Assembly: GCA_027422505.1 (NCBI GenBank)
Contig: JAPQWV010000012.1
Coordinates: forward strand, 22,728,001 to 22,792,000
DNA: 64,000 nt
Direction of reading: 5' to 3'
Source of the DNA: Craterostigma plantagineum
Taxonomy: Eukaryota > Streptophyta > Magnoliopsida > Lamiales > Linderniaceae
This document shows positions 31,748-44,734 of the stretch, piece after piece (the stretch's first letter is position 1; each line of letters begins with the position of its first letter). Made by a program: the position numbers and the translations under genes. Below the pieces are notes generated by a model. It made no database searches. It was given only the letters and a program-made list of their open reading frames with translations, and was not told the DNA's origin.

Positions 31748-34700
31748 TGTCAGGAAGTGAAACCTTATACCCGTTCATGCATTTATTTAATTTCATGCAT
31801 TGGTATAATAAATTTCATGATAAAAGTGCAGATGAGAATAATATTAGTGTAGACATGATAGTTCGAAATTTTCAAATAAGTATAGGTAGCAAAAGATGGA
31901 ATGTTACGAAATTAAAATTTTCTAAGTAAGGAATTTTGAATTAGGTGAAGTGCACGAAGTTTTTAATTAAGTAAAGGAAGTTTGGCATTAGAAGGTTTTC
32001 ACAAATTAAAGTTCGCAAACCTAACTTATGAAAGGGAGTAATATTTTCCGAATCAGGACTCCGCCAATTATGAAAGAAATTCACGGGCCATAGAAGAACC
32101 TTGCGAATTATGTTTTGCCGGCCATAAGAAGTTTGCGAATTGAATTCGCGTATTGAGGGAGAGCTTAGATCTTTACGGGTCATTGGGAATTTCAAAGTTG
32201 TTATAATTCGAGAACTTAGTTGCTAGGGAAAGGTAGAATAATAATAAAATAATGTTTATAGTTGAAGTTCTATGATGATAATGATGTAATGTCGAATCAT
32301 ATCTGTATATATATGTATCAATGTAATTATGACCCTAAAAGAACCTAGAGTAACACGTGGAGTTCTCTTAATTTATTAGAAGTATGACTAATAAAAGTCT
32401 TCTTAACCCTAAGGTAAGTAATTACGTGTCTATCTATATATGTTATGTGTGAAGGAAAAGACATCTAGAGTACTTGAAATAACGAAAGGTAGAAAAGAAA
32501 CTAAGTAGATTTTTGGTGATTATCAAATAAGATCACTATGGAAAACTATTTTAGGTGATAATAATGTTTCCGTAACCCTCACATGAGAATGAATATTATT
32601 GGAGGAAATTATCTAAAGTGAAAACAAAGTTTTCGCAAAAGGGATAGGTATTCAAGTGAGATTGCTTAGCATAAAGGGAAATAACTCGTCACCTAGTTGT
32701 TTGTCTAGTTAACTTTATATAATATAAATCTACAACATATTAATAAGAGAACCCTTGGAGACCAAGGAGACTTTCGAACAAAACAGAAAACATAACGAAG
32801 GGAAGAATTTCAGCAAAGAACAAAATTGATCAAAGCTAGGTAGATCTTTTCAAGGTAAAAGAATTTATTTGATGTTTCGTAAAATAGGCATATATATGCA
32901 TGTTAGACTTAATCCATTATGTTAAGTATATATTAATAATTACTACAAAGATCTTCAATATTAGACGTATTGTGTTTAAAAGCTAATCGAACCTTCTAGG
33001 TGAATATGCAAGGACAAGAGATTTTCAGCAATACTATGTTAATATTTAGGGTTTAAGCTATATGGGAGATTTCGTAACCTTAGGGTTTTCCAGATTTGTA
33101 CGGATTGAACATGTACTTGTTGAAATAAGTTTCGATGTTGGAGCATGTTAAAGTTTAACAGAGGTTTGAGTTTTTAAAGTATTGGTTAGGTAAATATTTC
33201 TTAATATATGCACATTTCAGTATTTTGATGATTAGATGTCTTTAGGTTATCGATGTGAGAACTTTACAATGGGTTTTTGGGGTTATTTAGTTCTTGGTAT
33301 TAATCATTTAATCTTGAAAGTTTCGGCAGTGCTAGTCTATAAAGTCAACATTGTAATATACATATTAGAAATTGTTTGACATGCTCCATGTTTTCAGCAA
33401 TCATATAAGATTTTCAACTTACATGAATGTTTCGGCATAAGGTTTGCAGCATTTACTAGGTTTTCGTCAAGGGCCATAATTTTTGATATTACCCGAAGTT
33501 TTTGCATGGTTAAATGAAAGGCACTTCAATATTTTCGATATAATATAAGCTAGAGTTTCAAAAAGTTTCGATACAGAGTATAATAGGACTTAGACCGAAA
33601 ATACGGTATATCGAAATGATTAAAATAAATATGAAGGGATAAAGAATTATAGAAACATTATCATAGGAATGAATATCACGACATATGCATCATATTAGGG
33701 ATCTCATATTTACCCGGAATAATATCTCTATAGGTCAGGATCCCGATAAAGGCAAGGATAAGGTCGATTAGCGAACATGAGTATAAACGAAACATGTGAG
33801 TATGATATGCAACATGTATTCTGTTTCTATGTGTTTTATGTGCTTACGCTTTATAGGAACTTATTGATTTATAATTCTATGATATACGTGTTATATGGAT
33901 TGACTAGGCTTATACGCCGCAATATGCTCTGATGTGCTAATTGTGACTGGATTGATTTTAGGAATATATGTGTTATATGGACTGTTTGGGCCTAAGTGCC
34001 ATAATGTGCTCTTATGTCATAAAGGTGATTTGATAGATTTATGAAATATGTGAAACAAGGATATGGGCATAACATTTGCATATACGTAATAATGAACGGA
34101 GAAACCGTTATGACTGCTATGACATCGGACGATACGGATGCTACGGCATATATCCCTACAAATCGGGGGATTTTACAGAGTCCTGTACAGGCAACACGTA
34201 TCCCTACAAATAGCGACATGGTTACAGAGTCCCATGCATGGGCGCCGACGGGCCTACGGTACGAGTCTAGCTAGTCTATAACGGGAGTATCAATGAAAAA
34301 TAATCATATAGAATTGCATTGATTTATAGGTCATATAAATGGCTATATGAACGAGGGATATGAACGATGGTATGTGATTGATAGATAGTGTAGCAATTGA
34401 TCTACGGATCTAATGAACATTGGTTATGGGAACAAGGGTTACAGAATAGATATACAAAAAGGAATATTATGATATTTATGGCTATGGATAACGAATTGTT
34501 TTATTATTATAGTTTTATTTATTATATGCATATGGAATAACATGTCGCGATCATACTCTGAATAATTGTTTTACAGTGTTGTAGATATCTAACAGGCTAC
34601 TTAGAACACCCCACATACGAAAGCATGGATTCAAGGTTGGCCGGCTACACTCTCATCCTACTCCCCATAGTTTATAGTTGCATGTAGTTTAAGGAACGCC

Positions 34701-34892
34701 AGTAAATTGGGTATAATACTAAAATGATTATGTTGCGTACATATATGTACATTATGTGTGAAAGTGAATAGACAGATGTACGCCCGACGTTTATGTTCGA
34801 AAGGAATGGTTATGAAAAGAAAAGAAAAGCGAAAAATTTTATGGGAAAATATAATGACTGCGCAATATGGAAAAAGGGAACGGGGCGCTACA
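31748..34892 (+). repeat. gypsy 5' LTR, 3145 bp
   Basis: It begins TGTCAGGAAGTG and ends GCGCTACA. Compared with the 3' LTR it has an extra segment of about 60 bp near 32308-32370 and a few substitutions. A 77-aa open frame at 34041-34274 is shared with the other LTR. Confidence 0.92.
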
Positions 34893-37800
34893 TGTAGTGG
34901 TATCAGAGCGCCTAGGCTTTAGGTTCTGTAGACAATTGCATGGTATGTGTATGTTATAGTTTGCCTTAGACTCTTTTTACAGCAAAGGGTAGGAAAATGA
35001 AACGATGCATATAGAGCACGATGAACATATGATAGGGGGAGGAGGAAGACCGGCCGTACCTGAATCACATTCATCTCATATGCATAAGTAATAAGAGCAT
35101 GGAAAACCCTGACAATTCCCCGTAAACGATGGTATAGTAAGTTGAGGAAGACGGGTACTGTGGACTTTATGGGTACAACAGATTTTGCAGAAGCAGAAAT
35201 TTGGCAGAAAAGAACCGAAAAGATGTTTAACCTGTTACAATGTACTCCAGAAGAAAGATTTAACTAGATAGTCTCACTCTCACAGAGACAGGTATACGAA
35301 TGATCGGAAATAGTTCCAGATAGTATAGTGTAACCCCAGGTTGACTTGGGAAAATGTCTTAAAAGAATTTAACGATGCTTATATGTTTGAGGTTTATAAA
35401 GATCAGAATGAATAGAGCATTTTAAAGCTGGAATAATGAAATAGGTCTACAGGCAAGTAGGAAGTGTAAGTAAATTAACTATTTCATGATGCTCCTCAAT
35501 ATGGTTGACTATGAACAGGAGTAAATGATGAATATTGGGGTAGTATTTTGTTTTATAATTTGAAATTGTATCACAGCAGATATGGAAAGTTAAGGAGCCA
35601 GCTAATTGTACCGAAAAATTGGAGATGGAGTCTAGGAATTTGCAGAATTGTAAAAGGAAACAAAACGAAGTATTGTCTGATATAAAAGTGAAAAAGGTGC
35701 ATAATGAGTTTAACAATAAATATACAAAGAGGCTTTGCAAAGAATAGTATAGGTAGGAAATGAGGTTTATGTTTGACTACCAATAGGTGAAGTGATTCTA
35801 GTAAGTACAGTATACCTACAGGTAAAGTTATTAGTGATGGAACAGAGATACATGTGATCTTATTAGTCATATTCTTAATAGATTCCGGCGTAATATTAAG
35901 TGTGGAATGGTTATACTAATAATTAGCGAAACTTGACCGTCTTAATAAGGAGATTAAATTGTCTCCTTTGGATCAATCACGTATGATATTAAAAAAGGAG
36001 AAAAGAAGGTATGGGCACCACATTTGATAATGAGCTTAGAAGTGTCTAGGGAAAAAAAAAGGATGCGAAAAGTATCTAATTTACATTATAGGTACGCAAT
36101 CATATGGACTAAAGGTAGAAGGCATTCGAATATTTCGATATTTTTATAAAGGATTGTCGGGACTATTACTAGATCGACATATAAAAATTTATCATTCGAT
36201 TTCAATTAGGCATGGCAACGATCGTATTAGCTAAGCTAAAGGTATGCTCAAGAAATTATTGGATAAGTTATATGTGACTGAATGTATCACCTTGGGGGAC
36301 GCCTCTTCTCTTTATTAAAAAAGAAGGATGATACACTCAGGTTATGTAATGACTGTCAGCAGTAAACAAGGTGAAGGTGAAAAATAAATACGCTACCTTG
36401 GATCGATATTTTTTTTCGATCAACTGCAGGGTTGTAAATTTTTCAAGATGGGCTTAAGGTTGGGACACCATCAACTAAAGATTGCAGACAGCGACATTCC
36501 AAAAACTATTTTGGAACAAGTTATGAGCATGTAATTATGCCATGGGATTAAAGAATATCCCTGCAATCTTTATGACGTTGATGAGTAACGTCTTTCCAAC
36601 TTTATATAGACCAGTTCGTGATCGTCTTTATTGACGACATTCTGGTGTATTTTAAGTCAAAAAGAAGAATGCGAGTGACATTAGAAGAATGTCAAAGAAG
36701 TTCGAAGAACTACATGAATGATTAACTATGACTTCGGTGTAACTAATTCATTGGGCACCGAAAGTATCATAACTTATAATAGTGCATGGTATCAGGATTA
36801 AGATGTGTACTAGTGCAGCATGGGAAAGTATTGGCGTATTTGCCTTGACAGTTAAAATTGTATAAGACGTCTTACCTTACTTATGATATGGAATTAATTG
36901 CCGTAGGGTTCACATTAAAGATATGGCGACACTACCTGTAGGATACAATATTCCAGATATTCATGGATCATAACAATACGAAGTATTTGTTGAGCCAACA
37001 TGAACTAAAAATGAGACAGAAACGTGAAAATGGGAACGCTAGAGGATCATTATAGAGAGACGGACGTTATTACAGACATTTGAATTGAAAATTTTATGGT
37101 ACTATTTCCCATTTATCATTACATTCATTATCAAATTTGATTGATGTGCGATAAATAAACGTCGAAATGAATGTGAATGGTATCGGTACTATATATGTTT
37201 CGATCGTAATTTGTCTAAATTCGAAGGATTGAATTAAACAAGTACAGTTCAAGAATGAAAAGGTAGCCAAGATTGGTATAAAAGTGAAACAAGGACTAGA
37301 GAAGTCTTTTTACCCTAGGTGGAATTAGTATATGAACGATTAATACCCGGATATGTGTTACTCGACGTTGAAACTTATGATGGAAAACGATGGAGGAAGT
37401 GCATTCGGTTCCTTACATTGTGCATCCGGATAGCAATGGGATGTATCGAAACCTCAAATCTCATCATTAGTGATTAAGAATGAATAGGGATGTGGCCAAG
37501 TATATGCTGAATTTTCTAACTTGCTAACAGGTTAGAGCTGAACATTAAGTTCTCTTGGGTAAATTCTATTCTTTATCTATATCAGTTGAAAAGAGGAATA
37601 TATAACGATGGATTTTCGTTTATGTCTGCCTCCAACAACCAAGACCATTCGAGTAATTATCGATAGGTTTATCAAGTTTGCTCACTGTTTGCCATTTCGA
37701 TAGGATTCTATAATGGAAAAATGTAGCAAAATAGAAACGTCAATGGAATAGTTTGACTATATAGAGTATCTGCGTATACTGTGTTTGATTGTAATTTTCG

Positions 37801-38561
37801 ATTCATTTACAGATTTTGGGGGAATTATAGGAAGCGTCGGAATTAAGTTATGTTAGAAAGACGTTTCATCCACAGATAAATGGATAATCAAAAAGAGCGC
37901 TGCAGAATTCGAAAATATACTTCGATCGTAGGATTAAGTTTAAAGGGATCACGGGATGATTATATAGTGCTAGTGGAGCCTATAATAATCGATATGAGGA
38001 TTATAGAAAATGAACGGATATTAGAAGTGTCAGAATTGATTCAGGATACAATGGGAAAGATGAAATAGTTAGGAATCGACTTAAAACAGCCTAAGAACGA
38101 TAAATGAGTTACATTGGTCGATTTCGATGGGTAATGGAATAAGCAGTTAAGGGAAATAGAAAAAGAAAGTAAAAAAAAAAAAATCAAGTCCACGATACGT
38201 TGAATTATCTGAGATACTTGGAAGTATTGGACCGTTAGCATACGAATGGGTGCTACCATCGAAAATGTCACAGATATGCGATTTGTGTTTTGCGTCAGTA
38301 TGTTATGAAAAGATACAAATCAGGTCCTTTTCATATGTTAAGTGACGAAACAGTAAGGGTTGTTAAAGATTTCAGGTAAAAGTGATCAGCATAATTCTTG
38401 AATATGCAGCAAGACAATTACGGAATAAAACGATCCCGATAGTAAAAGTGAGATGGAAGAACCATTCAACTCGTGAAGATACATGGGAAACAGTAGAGAT
38501 GGTGATTAGCCGAAACAGGTACGAAATTTCGAGGTCGAAATTTTTAAAAGGGGGGGAGAAT
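34893..38561 (+). pseudogene. gypsy internal region, decayed gag-pol
   Basis: No frame longer than about 90 codons survives on the plus strand. Recognisable scraps in order are an RT start near 36250-36480 (SPWGA-like and DQLQG-like stretches in shifting frames), the RT catalytic box FIDDILVYF at about 36627-36650, RNase H/connection scraps near 36800-37020 (YDMELIAVGFTLKIWRHYL), and a chromodomain-like end at about 38440-38500 (VKVRWKNHSTREDTWE). Gag and protease are not recognisable. The element cannot encode its own enzymes and could only have moved with proteins from a relative. Confidence 0.8.
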
Positions 38562-41500
38562 TGTCAGGAAGCGAAACATTATACCCGTTCATGCATTTAT
38601 TTAATTTCATGTATTGGTATAATAAATTTCATGATAAAAGTGTAGATGAGAATAGTATTAGTGTAGACATGATAGTTCGAAATTTTCAAATAATAGGTAG
38701 CAAAAGATGGAATGTTACGAAATTAAAATTTTCTAAGTAAGGAATTTTGAATTAGGTGATGTGCACGAAGTTTTTAATTAAGTAAAGGAAGTTTGGCATT
38801 AGAAGGTTTTCACAAATTAAAGTTCGCAAACCTAACTTATGAAAGGGAGTAATATTTCCCGAATCAGAAGGACTCCGCCAATTATGAAAGAAATTCACGG
38901 GCCATAGAAGAACCTTGCGAATTATGTTTTGCCGGCCATAAGAAGTTTGCGAATTGAATTCGCGTATTGAGGGAGAGCTTAGATCTTTACGGGTCATTGG
39001 GAATTTCAAAGTTGTTATAATTCGAAAACTTAGTTGCTAGGGAAAGGTAGAATAATAATAATAAAATAATGTTTATAGTTGAAGTTCTATGATGATAATG
39101 ATGTAATGTCGAATCATATCTGTTAATTTATTAGTAGTATGACTAATAAAAGTCTTCTTAACCCTAAGGTAAGTAATTACGTGTCTATCTATATATGTTA
39201 TGTGTGAAGGAAAAGACATCTAGAGTACTTGAAATAACGAAAGGTAGAAAAGAAACTAAGTAGATTTTTGGTGATTATCAAATAAGATCACTACGGAAAA
39301 CTATTTTAGGTGATAATAATGTTTCCGTAACCCTCACATGAGAATGAATATTATTGGAGGAAATTATCTCAAGTGAAAACAAAGTTTTCGCAAAAGGGAT
39401 AGGTATTCAAGTGAGATTGCTTAGCATAAAGGGAAATAACTCGTCACCTAGTTGTTTGTCTAGTTAACTTTATATAATATAAATCTACAACATATTAATA
39501 AGAGAACCCTTGGAGACCAAGGAGACTTTCGAACAAAAAAGAAAACATAACGAAGGGAAGAATTTCAGCAAAGAACAAAATTGATCAAAGCTAGGTAGAT
39601 CTTTTCAAGGTAAAAGAATTTATTTGATGTTTCGTAAAATAGGCATATATATGCATGTTAGACTTAATCCATTATGTTAAGTATATATTAATAATTACTA
39701 CAAAGATCTTCAATATTAGACGTATTGTGTTTAAAAGCTAATCGAACCTTCTAGGTGAATATGCAAGGACAAGAGATTTTCAGCAATACTATGTTAATAT
39801 TTAGGGTTTAAGCTATATGGGAGATTTCGTAACCTTAGGGTTTTCCAGATTTATACGGATTGAACATGTACTTGTTGAAATAAGTTTCGATGTTGGAGCA
39901 TGTTAAAGTTTAACAGAGGTTTGAGTTTTTAAAGTATTGGTTAGGTAAATATTTCTTAATATATGCACATTTCAGTATTTTGATGATTAGATGTCTTTAG
40001 GTTATCGATGTGAGAACTTTACAATGGGGTTTTTGGGGTTATTTAGTTCTTGGTATTAATCATTTAATCTTGAAAGTTTCGGCAGTGCTAGTCTATAAAG
40101 TCAACATTGTAATATACATATTAGAAATTGTTTGACATGCTCCATGTTTTCAGCAATCATATAAGATTTTCAACTTACATGAATGTTTCGGCATAAGGTT
40201 TGCAGCATTTACTAGGTTTTCGTCAAGGGCCATAATTTTTGATATTACCCGAAGTTTTTGCATGGTTAAATGAAAGGCACTTCAATATTTTCGATATAAT
40301 ATAAGCTAGAGTTTCAAAAAGTTTCGATACAGAGTATAATAGGACTTAGACCGAAAATACGGTATATCGAAATGATTAAAATAAATATGAAGGGATAAAG
40401 AATTATAGAAACATTATCATAGGAATGAATATCACGACATATGCATCATATTAGGGATCTCATATTTACCCGGAATAATATCTCTATAGGTCAGGATCCC
40501 GATAAAGGCAAGGATAAGGTCGATTAGCGAACATGAGTATAAACGAAACCTGTGAGTATGATATGCAACATGTATTCTGTTTCTATGTGTTTTATGTGCT
40601 TACGCTTTATAGGAACTTATTGATTTATAATTCTATGATATACGTGTTATATGGATTGACTGGGCTTATACGCCGTAATATGCTCTGATGTGCTAATTGT
40701 GACTGGATTGATTTTAGGAATATATGTGTTATATGGACTGTTTGGGCCTAAGTGCCATAATGTGCTCTTATGTCACAAAGGTGATTTGATAGATTTATGA
40801 AATATGTGAAACAAGGATATGGGCATAACATTTGCATATACGTAATAATGAAAAGAGAAACCGTTATGACTGCTATGACATCGGAGGATACGGATGCTAC
40901 GGCATATATCCCTACAAATCGGGGGATTTTACAGAGTCCTGTACAGGCAACACGTATCCCTACAAATAGCGACATGGTTACAGAGTCCCATGCATGGGCG
41001 CCGACGGGCCTACGGTACGAGTCTAGCTAGTCTATAACGGGAGTATCAATGAAAAATAATCATATAGAATTGCATTGATTTATAGGTCATATAAATGGCT
41101 ATATGAACGAGGGATATGAACGATGGTATGTGATTGATAGATAGTGTAGCAATTGATCTACGGATCTAATGAACATTGGTTATGGGAACAAGGGTTACAG
41201 AATAGATATACAAAAAGGAATATTATGATATTTATGGCTATGGATAACGAATTGTTTTATTATTACAGTTTTATTTATTATATGCATATGGAATAACATG
41301 TTGCGATCATACTCTGAATAATTGTTTTACAGTGTTGTAGATATCTAACAGGCTACTTAGAACACCCCACATACGAAAGCATGGATTCAAGGTTGGCTGG
41401 CTACACTCTCATCCTACTCCCCATAGTTTATAGTTGCATGTAGTTTAAGGAACGCCGGTAAATTTGGTATAATACTAAAATGATTATGTTGCGTACATAT

Positions 41501-41648
41501 ATGTACATTATGTGTGAAAGTGAATAGACAGATGTACGCCCGACGTTTATGTTCGAAAGGAATGGTTATGAAAAGAAAAGAAAAGCGAAAAATTTTATGG
41601 GAAAATATAATGACTGCGCAATATGGAAAAAGGGAACGGGGCGCTACA
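38562..41648 (+). repeat. gypsy 3' LTR, 3087 bp
   Basis: It begins TGTCAGGAAGCG and ends GCGCTACA directly before the target duplication TTTCA. It lacks the roughly 60-bp segment present in the 5' LTR. Confidence 0.92.
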
Positions 41649-41711
41649 TTTCATTCGGAAAAAATTATTTAATAAGGATTCGGGCCCAGATTCGAATTTC
41701 GCTTGAGGCCC

Positions 41712-42170
41712 CGACTTATTCGGCTAGAGGCCTGATTAAAACTATAGTCAACCTAATCCCAACCAATATTCTCACTTTTAAAGCAGAAAACATTAACTCG
41801 ACGACATCGAAGGTTCTCAACAATTCATCACAGGACTATTCAACCACTAATTAATATTTAATGATATATTTATTGTGATAGTCATTTTCGTATGCTATTC
41901 GATTTGTCCCATTATTACAGTTTCGGATATACATGTCTACGTAGCAAAGGTTGGTGCTTCCGTGACATAGCCACTACAAAATTAAAAATAACATAAATCT
42001 CAAGGATCGTTATTTATATATTACAACAAAATAAAAAAGAATATATAATAATACATGAAATACATGCAAATATTAAATACTTTATTCATGCAAGTGACTC
42101 GTTACACAAGAAACAATTAAGACTGTAACATTAATAAATTAAATCAACAGTGCTTCAATCATTTAATCAT
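41712..42170. other. 3' flank of the PDLP-type gene
   Basis: No other gene is recognised. A plus-strand frame at 41549-41854 spans the gypsy LTR edge and is spurious. AATAAA-like motifs on the minus strand just left of the stop codon at 42171 could serve polyadenylation. Confidence 0.35.
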
Positions 42171-43351
42171 TCATTTGCCACCTGCAATAAAGAATAAATA
42201 GATATTTCAAAAGATACCTAACATAAACAACATAGGAAATTTATACTAAATTTATTACCTTTATCATCACCGCCGACATATCTACTCATGAAAGAGAGGA
42301 AGACGATTATCAAGGCAACGCCAGCTACAATTCCAATTAAGATGGCTAGTGTTTTCTCCACTTCTTGATCATTTTCTGTAATAAAAAATAATAATTTAGC
42401 TAGTATATAGTCTATAAATAGTTGACTGTTATAATTAACCGACTTTACGTTAAGTTTGAAAAAAAAAAAAAACTAAAAGGACGAATTTTTATCATCTTTT
42501 TCTTTCCATTCCGACCCCTACCATTGTTGTGGGACGACGTGGAGTAGTGGCTTCCACGCGCCGAGTAGCGCGCGTAGCACTTCCCAAGAAACATATCTCC
42601 CCACCCCGACGATCCACACTCGCTTCTCAGCCGTCCGATCGCCTCCGACAAGCAATCTTGGCACTCGCCGGCGCTCAGATCTTCCACGCATTGACCCACT
42701 CCCCAAACCCTCCCCACGTTCCCCACCCTGTAAAAATCCCCACCGCCGCCGCCCATCTCCACCAGCACGCCGCTCACGTCCGCCGACACTTCTCCGTCGA
42801 CCACCGGCCCGCACTTGTCCACCACCACCGTCTTGTCCTCCGCCCCCACGAACGTAACGTTGTCGTACCTACGAAACGTCTCTCAGAAATTCACCCACAA
42901 AAATAACATTTTCCTGAGTGAGGCATAAACACAAATACCTTACGAAGCATCCGTCGAGCTGCATGGCTCCGCCGGAGGCGGCCGCGCAGTAGGAGCCCAG
43001 GCGGTCGACGGCGGAGGAGACGCAGTCGTGGCAGGATTTCTGGGAGAGGTCTCCTCGGCACTGAAAGAGGGAGTAGAGAACGCCTCCGCCGGCGTCGATG
43101 GGGAGCTTGAGGGTGTTGTACTGAGCGTACGACGCCGAGCTGACTAAGGAAGAGAGGAGGGAGTCGGCCGCCGCGCCGTAGGGCGTGTTTGGCTGGTACT
43201 TCAGCTGGGAACAACCTACGTAGACGAGGGATTCGATCGTCGATGAGTTCGATGGTTGCGTGAAAGAGAAGAGTGTAATTATTAGTACTGTTTTTAGTGT
43301 TAGAAATAGAAAGAGAGAGATTGAAGTAGGTTGATGAACATGCATGTTCAT
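42171..43351 (-). CDS. plasmodesmata-located protein-like (two DUF26 domains, TM), four exons
   Basis: Exons on the minus strand are 43351-42939, 42868-42522, 42375-42259 and 42181-42171. All introns (70, 146 and 77 bp) are GT-AG, and the total of 888 nt gives 295 aa plus stop. Order: signal peptide (about 1-37), two DUF26/Gnk2 domains each with the C-X8-C-X2-C core (CRGDLSQKSCHDC and CVEDLSAGECQDC), one transmembrane helix (about 262-283) and a short tail SRYVGGDDKGGK. This is the architecture and length of PDLPs, which sit in the plasmodesmal plasma membrane and regulate callose and cell-to-cell traffic. No kinase domain follows, which rules out a full CRK receptor. The start is the first of two close ATGs (43351, 43345). 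The exon model is inferred by eye. Confidence 0.88.
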
Positions 43352-43494
43352 GATTGCTTTGTAATAGTGTGTGAGTGAGGTGCGTTGAATATATGGGAGT
43401 TGAGGGGAGTTATTTCATTTATTAATAATAATAATTATAATAATTTTTTTAATGTTACGTTAATGTTACGTTATTATTACTAGTAGTACTTATG
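43352..43494 (-). promoter_or_regulatory. upstream region of the PDLP-like gene, candidate TATA
   Basis: Reading the minus strand, CCATATATTCAACG lies about 40 bp before the start codon and is the only TATA-like motif close by. The upstream sequence is AT-rich and ends at the hAT MITE at 43503, so the proximal promoter is short. Confidence 0.35.
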
Positions 43495-43502
43495 ATTACT
43501 AG

Positions 43503-43992
43503 TAGTAATGTCAAAACTGGCCGGGGGCGGGCAAGCCCGCCTATTGGCGGGCCTGGAAAATGTAGGCCCGCCTCGCCTGCAGGCGGGTAACGGGCATGGC
43601 GGGCTTAGCCCTAAAGTTATTTATAAAAAATAAAAATAAAATAAGAAAAATTTATAAAAAATAGAAAAAAGTAAACACAATTACTAAAAAATAGAAAAAA
43701 ATAATAGAAAAATTGGAAAAAAAATAAGAAAATGAAGGAAAATATATCTAATTTAATAAATTTTTTAATATTAATCTATTTATGTTATTAAGTACCAATT
43801 ATTATTGTATATTTGTAATATTATATTATAAATAATATAATTTTTTTTAATTATTTTGGCGGGCTAGCCGGCCCCGCCAAACCCCGCACCCACCGCGGGC
43901 TAGCCCGCCCAGGCCTGCCTCCAGGCGGGCCTAAAATTTCAGAGGGGCGCGGCGGGGCGGCCCGTGGGCTCAAGCCCGTTTTGACAACTCTA
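43503..43992. mobile_element. hAT-type MITE, 490 bp, GC-rich ends
   Basis: A perfect 8-bp duplication ATTACTAG (43495-43502 and 43993-44000) flanks TAGTAATGTCAAAACTGGC...GCCCGTTTTGACAACTCTA. Both ends are dense in GGCGGGC/GCCCGCC and the 250-bp core is almost pure A/T. It lies about 150 bp upstream of the PDLP-like start codon. Confidence 0.9.
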
Positions 43993-44000
43993 ATTACTAG

Positions 44001-44491
44001 TATTTTCTTGCAAACCCGATGTGTGTGCTATATAATATTATCTATATATTAAAAAACCATAATACTAAAAATAGGAGGACAAGTTTGGGCATATAAAAAT
44101 ATTGTTTTAGTGGGTGGTTACACTAATTTATATCATTATTTTATTAATTAGTGAGAATTCTACATACCAAATCAATTTGGAATTGACTTACCATATATAT
44201 ATATATATATTATTGATTATGGTTTTTCTTAAATATATCAGGAACCTGATCTTGGGAAGAGTAAATCTCGGGGCTTGATGCGAAATCATGCTAATCAGAT
44301 TAGCCACAATACGATATGTCAATGTGTGACAGTTGACAGGCTCACTCAAAGTATTTGGTAGTTAGGGAGATTTGAACCTTAGACATATACCTCAATTAAA
44401 ATTACTAGGGTTTAATAAAGAATTTATTTTGGGACGTGAACGTTGAGAAGTATAAAACCTCATCTATTTTCAAATGATTAGGATCGAACTA
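44001..44491. other. unassigned AT-rich sequence
   Basis: No gene is seen. TCTATATATTAAAAAACC near 44039 resembles a Helitron 5' end, but no matching 3' end was found. Confidence 0.35.
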
Positions 44492-44734
44492 TCTATACTC
44501 TTATATTAATGCTTGGCATGAGTTTAAAAACCGGCCAATTTGGTGTATCAATCGGCAAATAAGAATTTTTTCAAATTAATAATTAACATAAAATAAAAAA
44601 TAAGAAATCACCCTGTAACTTGCATTTATATATTGTCACATTTACCATTCTATTTTTAGTAACTGTTACTTAATATTTAATAAATAATTTATATATTATG
44701 TAGCACACGCATATGAGTGTGCAATTTAGACTAG
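44492..44734 (+). mobile_element. small non-autonomous Helitron, 243 bp
   Basis: It starts TCTATACTCTTATATTAATGC after an A and ends CTAG before a T. The terminal hairpin GCACAC...GTGTGC lies about 10 bases before CTAG. There is no target duplication, as expected for Helitrons. It shares its 5' end and an internal GGTGTATCAAT with the element at 59595-60023. Confidence 0.7.

Larger units (their letters stand above)
31748..41648 (+). mobile_element. Ty3/gypsy LTR retrotransposon (chromovirus, Del/Tekay-like), complete but coding-dead
   Basis: The 5-bp target duplication TTTCA (31743-31747 and 41649-41653) flanks TGTCAGGAAG...GGGGCGCTACA LTRs of 3145 and 3087 bp. A Met-tRNA primer-binding site TGGTATCAGAGC is at 34898-34909 and a polypurine tract AAAAGGGGGGGAGAA ends just before the 3' LTR. 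Interior order on the plus strand is RT, RNase H, integrase remnants and a chromodomain-like end, which is the gypsy order. The LTRs are near-identical, yet the interior is full of stops and frameshifts. Long LTRs and the VKVRWKNH tail suggest the Del/Tekay chromovirus group. Confidence 0.92.

Noticed and set aside
31941..32195. 84-aa minus frame also found at 38752-39009
   Set aside because: It lies within the duplicated gypsy LTR, has no domain and is antisense to the element.
42518..42906. Frames on both strands over the PDLP-type exon 2
   Set aside because: GC-rich exon sequence opens extra frames; the DUF26 frame explains the cysteines, splice sites and phase.
42891..43214. Arg/Leu-rich 107-aa minus frame
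   Set aside because: Overlaps PDLP-type exon 1 in another frame and lacks domains.
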